Positions 6,694-11,655 of a stretch of 11,655 bases of DNA are shown piece after piece. A program made the translations under genes and the position numbers. Below the pieces are notes generated by a model. That model was given only the letters and a program-made list of their open reading frames with translations, did no database searches and was not told the origin of the DNA. Source of the stretch: an uncultured Bacteroidales bacterium (GTDB lineage Bacteria; Bacteroidota; Bacteroidia; Bacteroidales; Bacteroidaceae); contig CADCOX010000007.1 in the NCBI GenBank assembly GCA_902803195.1, positions 1-11,655 on the forward strand, written 5' to 3'. The stretch's first letter is position 1. Each line of letters begins with the position of its first letter.

Positions 6694-8700
6694 GTGGCAG
6701 AAGAATTAGATAACATACAGACTCCTATTTACGACGACGAGAATATACGCCACCTCTCCGATATGGAGCATGTGCGTACTCGTCCGGGTATGTACATCGG
6801 CAAGTTGGGCGATGGCACGCATGCCGAGGATGGCATCTATGTGCTGCTGAAGGAGGTCATCGACAACTCCATCGACGAGTTCAAGATGAACGCCGGCAAG
6901 CGCATCGAGGTGGACATCGAGGACAACCTGCGCGTCAGGGTGCGCGACTTCGGTCGCGGCATCCCCCTTGGCAAGCTCATCGAGGCGGTGTCCATGCTCA
7001 ACACGGGCGGCAAGTACGACTCGAAGGCTTTCAAGAAGAGCGTAGGCCTCAACGGCGTGGGCCTCAAGGCTGTCAATGCGCTCAGCTCGCGTTTCGTCGC
7101 ACAGAGTTTCCGCGACGGCGAGACGCGCCGCGCCTCGTTCGAGAAAGGCCTCTTGGTCGCCGACGAAGGCACGCCTGCCAGTGGTGCCGCCAGCGCTGCG
7201 CCCGAAGGGTTTGTGGGAGGCGAGGAGAACGGAACCCTCATCTATTTCGAACCCGACAACTCCCTCTTCAAGAACTACCGCTTCCAGAATGAGTTCGTCG
7301 AGACGCTCCTGCGCAACTATACCTATCTCAATACCGGGCTCACCATCATGTTCAACGGACACCGCATCCTCTCCCGCAACGGACTCGAGGACCTGCTGTC
7401 CGACACCATGACCACGCAGCCCCTCTATCCCATCGTCCACCTCAAGGGCGAGGACATCGAGATTGCGTTCACCCACACCAATGGGCAGTATGGCGAGGAG
7501 TACCATAGCTTCGTCAACGGGCAGCATACGACGCAGGGCGGCACCCACCAGAGCGCCTTCAAGAAGTATATCGCCGAGACCATCAAGGACTTCTCGGGCA
7601 AGAACTTCGACTACTCCGACATCCGCAACGGCATCGTCGCCGCCATCAGCATCGACATCCAGGAGCCGCTCTTCGAGAGTCAGACGAAGATCAAGTTGGG
7701 CTCCCTCTCCACCGAACCCAACGGCGGCGGCATCTCCATCGACAAGTTCATAGGCGACTTCGTCAAGCAGCAGGTCGACAACTACCTACGGCGCACGCCC
7801 GAGGTGGCTGAAATCATCCTGCAGAAGGTCGGCGAGAGCGAGCGCGAACGCAAGGCCATGGCAGGCGTGGCCAAGTTGGCGCGCGAACGTTCGAAGAAAG
7901 CCAACCTCCACAACCGCAAGCTACGCGACTGCCGCATCCACTTCAACGACCCCAAGGGCGACCGCCAGGAGGACTCCTGCATCTTCATCACCGAGGGCGA
8001 CTCCGCCAGCGGCAGCATCACCAAGAGCCGCGACGTCCTCACGCAAGCTGTCTTCAGCCTGCGTGGCAAGCCCCTCAACTGCTACGGCCTCACAAAGAAG
8101 GTGGTCTACGAGAACGAGGAGTTCAACCTCCTGCAGGCAGCCCTCAACATCGAGGACGGCCTCGACGGGCTGCGCTACAACAAGGTCATTGTGGCCACTG
8201 ATGCCGATGTCGACGGGATGCACATACGCCTGCTGATGATTACCTTCTTCCTCCAGTTCTTCCCCGAACTGATCAAGAAGGGGCACGTCTACATCCTGCA
8301 GACACCGCTTTTCCGCGTCCGTCAGCGTCGCAAGAAACTCTCCCGAGCACGCCTCGAGGCCATCGGCGAAGCCGATACCAAAGGCGATTTCATCACGCGC
8401 TACTGCTACAGCGACGAGGAGCGCCTGCAGAACATCGAAGCCCTGGGCCCGGAACCCGAGATCACGCGCTTCAAAGGTCTTGGCGAGATATCACCCGATG
8501 AGTTCCGTGGCTTCATAGGACCTGACATCCGTCTCGAGCAAGTATCGCTCCATAAGTCCGACCAAGTGGCTGAACTCCTCGAGTACTATATGGGCAAGAA
8601 CACGATGGAGCGTCAGAACTTCATCATCGACAACCTCGTCATCGAGGAGGACCGTCCCGAGGACGAAGTGGAGGAGGAGAGGGAGTATAAGGAGATTTAG
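6694..8700 (+). CDS. parE: DNA topoisomerase IV subunit B (type IIA topoisomerase ATPase subunit)
   Basis: A 668-residue ATPase/TOPRIM subunit of a type IIA topoisomerase, which relaxes or decatenates DNA with its A subunit (not in this window). The GHKL ATPase motifs are RPGMYIG (30-36), EVIDNSIDE (54-62, catalytic Glu54), DFGRGIP (85-91) and GLNGVGLKAVNALS (118-131). The transducer follows, with HQSAFKKYI at 285-293. The TOPRIM motifs are EGDSASGS (434-441) and DADVDGMH (503-510), then RFKGLGEISPDEF (592-604). A Gly/Ala/Glu-rich loop at 158-180 looks longer than usual. The Bacteroidetes paralogue with DFGRGIPLGK and EGDSASG is normally called topoisomerase IV B rather than GyrB; that choice is from family knowledge. 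Translation starts at GTG 6694, as no in-frame ATG lies nearer than codon 24 and the conserved region begins near residue 18. coaD follows after 56 bp. Confidence 0.88.
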   Translation: MAEELDNIQTPIYDDENIRHLSDMEHVRTRPGMYIGKLGDGTHAEDGIYVLLKEVIDNSIDEFKMNAGKRIEVDIEDNLRVRVRDFGRGIPLGKLIEAVSMLNTGGKYDSKAFKKSVGLNGVGLKAVNALSSRFVAQSFRDGETRRASFEKGLLVADEGTPASGAASAAPEGFVGGEENGTLIYFEPDNSLFKNYRFQNEFVETLLRNYTYLNTGLTIMFNGHRILSRNGLEDLLSDTMTTQPLYPIVHLKGEDIEIAFTHTNGQYGEEYHSFVNGQHTTQGGTHQSAFKKYIAETIKDFSGKNFDYSDIRNGIVAAISIDIQEPLFESQTKIKLGSLSTEPNGGGISIDKFIGDFVKQQVDNYLRRTPEVAEIILQKVGESERERKAMAGVAKLARERSKKANLHNRKLRDCRIHFNDPKGDRQEDSCIFITEGDSASGSITKSRDVLTQAVFSLRGKPLNCYGLTKKVVYENEEFNLLQAALNIEDGLDGLRYNKVIVATDADVDGMHIRLLMITFFLQFFPELIKKGHVYILQTPLFRVRQRRKKLSRARLEAIGEADTKGDFITRYCYSDEERLQNIEALGPEPEITRFKGLGEISPDEFRGFIGPDIRLEQVSLHKSDQVAELLEYYMGKNTMERQNFIIDNLVIEEDRPEDEVEEEREYKEI

Positions 8701-8756
8701 GGAAAGACCCAGCCCCGCCCCAAGGCCCACCCTCTCAATAACAAAATCCCTTTTCA

Positions 8757-9407
8757 ATGAACAAACCAACATCCTCTCAATTACATACTACTCCCCTCCC
8801 TACAAGGGAGGGGCAGGGGGGTGGGTCCACCACATCCTCTCAATCGCATACTACTCCCCTCCCTACAAGGGAGGGGCAGGGGGGTGGGTCTTCCCCATCC
8901 TCTCAAACGCATACTACTCCCCTCCCTACAAGGGAGGGGCAGGGGGGTGGGTCTTCTACCCTCCTCTTCCCCGGCTCCTTCGACCCCTTCACGCGGGGGC
9001 ATGCCAATCTCGTGGAGCGCGCCCTCGCGCTGTTCGACGAGGTCGTCATCGCTGTCGGTGTCAATCCGCAGAAACCTGGGTGGATTCCTGCCGACGAGCG
9101 CGTGCGTGCGTTGAAGGATTTTTATAAGGAAGATGCGCGCGTGCGTGTGGAGAGCTACTCGGGGCTGACGGTCGACTTCGCAGCCAGCATAGGTGCCTCG
9201 GCCATTCTGCGTGGACTCCGTTCCGTCAAGGACTACGAGTACGAGTTGAGCATGGCCGATGTCAACCGCCAGCTCGCGGGCATCGAGACCGTCATCCTCT
9301 TCGCCGACCCCGAGCTTGCCGCTATCTCCAGCTCCGTCGTCCGCGAACTTGCCCATTTCGGCAAGGATATCACCCCCTTCCTGCCCGAGGGATTCCCGAA
9401 AATTTGA
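8757..9407 (+). CDS. coaD: Phosphopantetheine adenylyltransferase with a repeat-derived N-terminal extension
   Basis: CoaD transfers AMP from ATP to 4'-phosphopantetheine, the penultimate step of coenzyme A synthesis. The catalytic domain is residues 68-216 and normal in size: PGSFDPFTRGH (72-82, the TxGH nucleotidyl-transfer motif, T79 and H82), LRGLRSVKDYEYELSMADVN (151-170), and ISSSVVREL (190-198). Ahead of it, residues 5-67 are three 21-residue repeats containing HTTPLPTREGQGGGS, encoded by tandem palindromic DNA repeats. No ATG, GTG or TTG lies in frame between 8757 and the PGSFDP codons, so translation must begin at ATG 8757 unless an unusual start is used. The native first strand (TLLF) directly follows the last repeat. 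It lies 56 bp after parE and is likely co-transcribed with it. No Shine-Dalgarno sequence is visible. The frame is intact, so the gene is probably functional. Confidence 0.92.
   Translation: MNKPTSSQLHTTPLPTREGQGGGSTTSSQSHTTPLPTREGQGGGSSPSSQTHTTPLPTREGQGGGSSTLLFPGSFDPFTRGHANLVERALALFDEVVIAVGVNPQKPGWIPADERVRALKDFYKEDARVRVESYSGLTVDFAASIGASAILRGLRSVKDYEYELSMADVNRQLAGIETVILFADPELAAISSSVVRELAHFGKDITPFLPEGFPKI
8773..8961 (+). repeat. Three tandem 63-bp palindromic G-rich repeats inside coaD
   Basis: Units begin at 8773, 8836 and 8899 (period 63 bp, 21 codons). A 44-nt core is identical in all three (8784-8827, 8847-8890, 8910-8953), while the flanking bases differ slightly. Each core holds a perfect hairpin, CCCCTCCCT with AGGGAGGGG around a 3-nt loop, then a run of G-tracts. 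The period is a multiple of three and no stop codon appears in the coaD frame. The look is that of a REP/MITE-like dispersed element of Bacteroidetes that has invaded an open frame and been tandemly amplified. The element class is inference. Confidence 0.93.
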
Positions 9408-9498
9408 GGTGTACAGATTTTGGTTGACGGCATTTAGGCCTTACTTCCACTATTTGGCCAATAATGTAGCTTAACTAATTGTTTATAAGTAAAATAAA

Positions 9499-9530
9499 AA
9501 AGTGGAGGCTATTCGCGTAGCCTCCACTTT
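9499..9530 (-). terminator. Rho-independent terminator of the VapE-family gene
   Basis: A perfect 13-bp stem (9499-9511 with 9518-9530) closes a 6-nt loop. On the minus strand the right side is followed by a T-rich run (TTTTTTATTTTA when stem T's are counted), 20 bp after the VapE-family stop codon. On the plus strand only three T's end the stem, so it is a weaker stop for coaD, although a stem this stable between convergent genes may act in both directions. Confidence 0.85.
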
Positions 9531-9550
9531 GCTTCCACTCCCTTCTGGCT

Positions 9551-10750
9551 TCATCCCACTTGACGGGGCGCTGCTACATAGCAGTTGCCTTCGCTGCGGC
9601 GGCGTTGCTCGAAGCCAAGACGCTTCATCGTGGCGCCCACCAGAGCCTTCATCTTGGGAGCCATATCCAGTTCCGGGTACAGCTCCTGCATGGTCTCCAT
9701 GATTTGTCCGATGGTCATGGGCTCCACCTTCTCGCCGAGGCGAGGATGGCGGAAACACACACTCACCATCTCAGCCATGCTGTACACATGCTGATAAGGG
9801 AGGTTGGCCTCCTGAATAGCTTCTGTCTCACTGGCCGTGAACCACCAGCGTAGCCGGCGCTGTTCCACCTCGTCCACGAGCTGCGCATACAACTGCTCGT
9901 AGTCGATGGGCAACTCGTTGTCGATGAGCGTGCCGTTGGGGATGCGCACGCAGATGAAGCGGCGCGAGCCCGTGGGGTCGTTCAGCGGACGAGGGTTGTT
10001 GGTCGTGGCCATGAAGGAGGCATAGCGATGGCGGTCCGTCTGTGCGCGTCCGAAGATAGGACGTCCGTTCACGGTGTTCTTCGAGAGCGACTGCTTCAAG
10101 GCGGCCTGCTGCCCGGCCTTGATCTGATCCAACTCGTCGAGCACCACAAGCAAATTGTTCGTGAACGCCATGTCGCGGTCGAAGCGATTGCCCAGGTTCA
10201 GGTGGTCGAGGAAATACTCGCGCAGATGGTCGGGCAGCAGTCGACGCCAGAAGACGGTCTTGCCACATCCCTGGTCGCCGATGAGCGTGGGAACGCTCTC
10301 GTTGCCGTGAACATCATCCAGCTTCAGCCAGTGAGCCACCGCCGAGCGGAACCAGATGGACAGCCAATAGACCTGTTCGGCCGAGATGCCGGGCAGGCGG
10401 CTGAACAACTCCGCCACGCGGTCGCGACCATCCCATGCAGGGATGCCGTGCAACCAGTGTTCGACGGGGTCGAACAACGCGACATCATTGCTGTGGATCT
10501 GTTCCGTGAGCAGCGTCTTCAAGGCCTTCACCCCATCGAGCTCCTTGCGGGCTCGGACGATGATGCTGTTCTCTACTTCGGCCGTCAGGGGCTGGAAGGT
10601 TGCACCCTCCTTGCCGCGCTCAAGCACTTCCAGTTTGTTACTGATCACGTTCTTTTGGAACGCATAATTCTCGCTGAGGAACTGCTCCGTCAGGAGCACC
10701 CCCGACACGTTCGTGTCCTCTTCGGGGGGAAGGAAAATCGTTCTTTCCAT
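9551..10750 (-). CDS. VapE-family P-loop ATPase (DUF3874-like C-terminus), stand-alone
   Basis: A 399-residue protein of the virulence-associated E family, helicase-like ATPases related to phage and plasmid primase-helicases. Walker A is GDQGCGKT (158-165), Walker B LLVVLDELDQ (200-209) with D205/E206, a sensor-like MATTNNP at 247-253, and an arginine-rich GSRRFICVRI (261-270) that may supply an arginine finger. The segment LDHLNLGNRFDRD (181-193) is typical of the Bacteroidales members. The C-terminal 55 residues, ending LGFEQRRRSEGNCYV, resemble DUF3874. Longer relatives carry an N-terminal primase-like domain, which is absent here. The N-terminus looks intact, with an ATG behind a good promoter. 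It is a single-gene unit with its own promoter and terminator, convergent to coaD. Such genes usually belong to prophages or integrative elements, but no integrase is visible here. The exact job is unknown. Confidence 0.82.
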   Translation of the reverse strand: MERTIFLPPEEDTNVSGVLLTEQFLSENYAFQKNVISNKLEVLERGKEGATFQPLTAEVENSIIVRARKELDGVKALKTLLTEQIHSNDVALFDPVEHWLHGIPAWDGRDRVAELFSRLPGISAEQVYWLSIWFRSAVAHWLKLDDVHGNESVPTLIGDQGCGKTVFWRRLLPDHLREYFLDHLNLGNRFDRDMAFTNNLLVVLDELDQIKAGQQAALKQSLSKNTVNGRPIFGRAQTDRHRYASFMATTNNPRPLNDPTGSRRFICVRIPNGTLIDNELPIDYEQLYAQLVDEVEQRRLRWWFTASETEAIQEANLPYQHVYSMAEMVSVCFRHPRLGEKVEPMTIGQIMETMQELYPELDMAPKMKALVGATMKRLGFEQRRRSEGNCYVAAPRQVG

Positions 10751-10827
10751 GATAATAGAAATTTAAGGGTTAATGAATAAGATTATTGTGCCGGAGCGGC
10801 TCGCTTGCCTACATCCGAAACATGTTA

Positions 10828-10859
10828 CAAAGGTACTGCTTTTTCTTGGAATTACCAAA
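10828..10859 (-). promoter_or_regulatory. Promoter of the VapE-family gene
   Basis: On the minus strand a -33 box TTTG (10856-10859) and a -7 box TACCTTTG (10828-10835) are 20 nt apart, both matching the Bacteroidetes consensus. Transcription would start around 10820, leaving a leader of about 70 nt that ends in an AT-rich stretch before the ATG. Confidence 0.7.
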
Positions 10860-11125
10860 TCTGAGAAACGATGAAAGCTCTTCCAAGGCTCTTTTTTTTA
10901 CATACCTTTCAATATCAATCGATTACATACTATCCTTTGGACATCAGGCGTTTACACTTAGTTCGCCCAAATTCCCCACTCCCAAACTCATTCACCAGCA
11001 CTCTCATCTTCCATGCAAAGACCCTCTTCTCACATCTTTCTGTTCCTTTCCGCGATTATCCTACTAAAGGTCAGCGAAGCAGCCGCCATCAGGGTCGCTC
11101 AGAGAGCGCAAAACAAATCATTTTC
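10860..11125. other. Non-coding region with a C-rich, G-poor tract
   Basis: I see no credible gene between the VapE promoter and the terminator at 11129. Plus-strand open stretches here give low-complexity translations that resemble nothing. Positions 10961-11050 contain 37 C but only 6 G in 90 bases on the plus strand, the composition seen at Rho-loading (rut) sites. Near the right end a small perfect hairpin (CGCTC at 11096-11100 with GAGCG at 11104-11108) and a possible longer pairing (GACCCT 11020-11025 with AGGGTC 11091-11096, sharing one base with the small hairpin) precede the terminator. A near-match -7 box TACCTTTC lies at 10903-10910. This may be a small RNA or a worn-out gene, but neither is shown. 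Confidence 0.4.
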
Positions 11126-11128
11126 AAG

Positions 11129-11156
11129 GCAGGTTATGAAAATAACCTGCTTTTTT
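11129..11156 (+). terminator. Rho-independent terminator on the plus strand without an obvious gene
   Basis: A perfect 9-bp stem (GCAGGTTAT 11129-11137 with ATAACCTGC 11142-11150) closes a GAAA tetraloop and runs directly into six T residues (11151-11156). This is a textbook intrinsic terminator for plus-strand transcription. The nearest gene upstream, the VapE-family gene, runs the other way, so the transcript it ends is unidentified. Confidence 0.8.
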
Positions 11157-11186
11157 ATGTGCAAAAGGAAAAAATGTGTATCTTTG
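11156..11186 (+). promoter_or_regulatory. Promoter of the hsdM remnant
   Basis: The -7 box TATCTTTG (11179-11186) matches the consensus exactly. TATG at 11156-11159, one base away from TTTG, sits 19 nt upstream and abuts the T-tract of the terminator. Transcription would start near 11193, about 20 nt before the remnant's ATG, and would read on into the four-helix-bundle gene. Confidence 0.6.
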
Positions 11187-11211
11187 TGGCGCAAAAATAT
11201 ACATCGAAGGT

Positions 11212-11368
11212 ATGGCAAAGAAACAGACGAATACGACCTCCATCGGTTTTGAAGAGACAATATGGCATCACCTCCGAACTCAGCGGCCTCTTCGCCGAGA
11301 GCCACCGCCTGGAGGAGGAGATCAGGAAACAGCTAAAGACAATAGGATTCGAAGTCAAACGACCTTAA
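11212..11368 (+). pseudogene. Remnant of a type I restriction methylase (hsdM): two ends joined by a large internal deletion
   Basis: From ATG 11212 the first frame gives MAKKQTNTTSIGFEE, which looks like the start of type I R-M methylase subunits (HsdM). From about 11252 a different frame (+1) gives KRQYGITSELSGLFAESHRL, then EEEIRKQLKTIGFEVKRP and a stop at 11368, which looks like the C-terminal coiled helix of the same family. HsdM proteins are around 500 residues and only about 50 remain, so the whole methyltransferase core, including the SAM-binding and NPPF-type motifs, is gone and the frame is shifted at the junction (11250-11265). If translated in the first frame the product reads through as a meaningless 71-residue peptide to 11424. 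The family match is from memory of the termini only, so moderate confidence. An alternative is an unrelated short gene. Confidence 0.55.
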
Positions 11369-11406
11369 AGACCTTAAGGACCTTAAAGTCCTTAAAGTCC
11401 TTAACC
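11362..11406 (+). repeat. Five tandem 9-bp repeats (ACCTTAAAG type)
   Basis: Units are ACCTTAAAG, ACCTTAAGG, ACCTTAAAG, TCCTTAAAG and TCCTTAACC in direct succession, beginning within the stop region of the hsdM remnant. The array contains an 8-bp inverted repeat (TTAAGGAC 11374-11381 with GTCCTTAA 11388-11395, 6-nt loop), but no T-tract follows, so it is not a good terminator. It lies in the leader of the downstream four-helix-bundle gene, 25 bp before its ATG. Confidence 0.85.
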
Positions 11407-11430
11407 CCAAGTTTAACAATTTAAAATCAC

Positions 11431-11655
11431 ATGACCATGCCAGAAAAGTTAATCAGGCCCTCAGGCAATTATCGCAAGCTGTTGTCTTATCAGAAGTCGG
11501 AAGTCATCTATGAGATGACCTTCTACTTCTGCCATCAGTACTTGCAGAAGGGCGACCGCACCATTGACCAGATGGTGCAGGCGGCACGTTCTGGCAAGCA
11601 GAATATCATAGAGGGTTGTGCTGCTTCTGCCACCAGCGCCAAGACCGAAATCAAG
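11431..11655 (+). CDS. Four-helix-bundle (suffix-domain type) protein, N-terminal part cut by window edge
   Basis: Translation from ATG 11431 gives 75 residues with no stop before the edge. A second in-frame ATG at 11437 (MPEKLIRPSGNYRKL) may be the true start. The sequence LIRPSGNYRKLLSYQKSEVI, followed by GDRTIDQMVQAARSGKQNIIEG, is characteristic of four-helix-bundle proteins related to those encoded in 23S rRNA intervening sequences, specifically the Bacteroidetes group annotated with a four-helix-bundle suffix domain. Their biochemical role is unknown. Relatives occur beside type I restriction genes in Bacteroidales, which fits the hsdM remnant just upstream. That association is from general knowledge and not shown here. 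It is probably transcribed from the promoter at 11156-11186. Confidence 0.8.
   Translation, partial: MTMPEKLIRPSGNYRKLLSYQKSEVIYEMTFYFCHQYLQKGDRTIDQMVQAARSGKQNIIEGCAASATSAKTEIK

Noticed and set aside
6694..8700. Calling the topoisomerase subunit GyrB
   Set aside because: EGDSASG, DFGRGIPLGK and the partner coaD position fit the Bacteroidetes topoisomerase IV B paralogue better. The two are hard to separate without a tree, so this remains a preference.
8773..8961. CRISPR-like array at the start of coaD
   Set aside because: The units are directly adjacent with spacers under 20 nt that are nearly the same, the core is a 44-nt palindrome-bearing G-rich sequence, and the array is translated in frame. 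There are no cas genes.
8781..9356. Minus-strand open frame (191 codons) across the repeats and coaD
   Set aside because: It is the reverse complement of the repeat array plus an antisense shadow of coaD; the PLPLPCREGSSMRLRG-type repeats are just the other strand of the same DNA.
10028..10780. Plus-strand 250-codon frame opposite the VapE-family gene
   Set aside because: It is antisense to a protein with clear Walker A and B motifs, and would run through that gene's leader. No family resemblance.
10786..11067. Plus-strand 93-codon frame in the VapE-hsdM gap
   Set aside because: It has a non-ATG start inside the divergent promoter region, a low-complexity S/P/L/H-rich translation, and no -7 box at a fitting distance. 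Treated as non-coding.

Overview
The window looks like chromosomal DNA from a member of the Bacteroidales, most likely a Prevotella-like organism with fairly GC-rich genes. Several gene starts are preceded by the Bacteroidetes-type -7 box TAnnTTTG, twice with a TTTG -33 box 19-20 nt away. Shine-Dalgarno sites are almost absent. The protein types also fit: a long two-insert signal peptidase I, DUF2851, a signal-peptide OmpA, a short VapE and a four-helix-bundle suffix protein. The family-level assignment is inference.

Left part (1-3851, minus strand): a tight operon dapB > lepB > DUF2851 gene > dprA (cut by the window edge), with gaps of 4, 21 and 8 bp. It joins lysine/peptidoglycan precursor synthesis, protein export, an uncharacterised protein and DNA uptake/recombination. 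Next comes a minus-strand OmpA-family porin/anchor gene (4191-5249) with a well-formed promoter and a strong intrinsic terminator about 200 nt past its stop codon. A GNAT-like gene (5445-6596) faces away from it, and its -7 box lies so close to the ATG that the mRNA may be nearly leaderless.

Middle (6694-9407, plus strand): a type IIA topoisomerase B subunit (parE-type), then coaD. The coaD frame is unusual. Three tandem 63-bp copies of a palindromic, G-rich repeat lie in frame between the only usable start codon and the catalytic domain, which would give CoaD a 67-residue repeat-derived N-terminal extension. Each copy also has a four-run G-quadruplex pattern that competes with the hairpin.

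Right part (9408-11655): accessory DNA. A stand-alone VapE-family P-loop ATPase (minus strand, own promoter and terminator) converges on coaD. A C-rich, G-poor non-coding stretch and an orphan intrinsic terminator follow. Then comes what looks like a type I restriction methylase (hsdM) reduced to its two ends by a large internal deletion, a 9-bp tandem repeat, and the start of a four-helix-bundle gene running off the edge. This looks like a decaying restriction/mobile-element island next to core genes.
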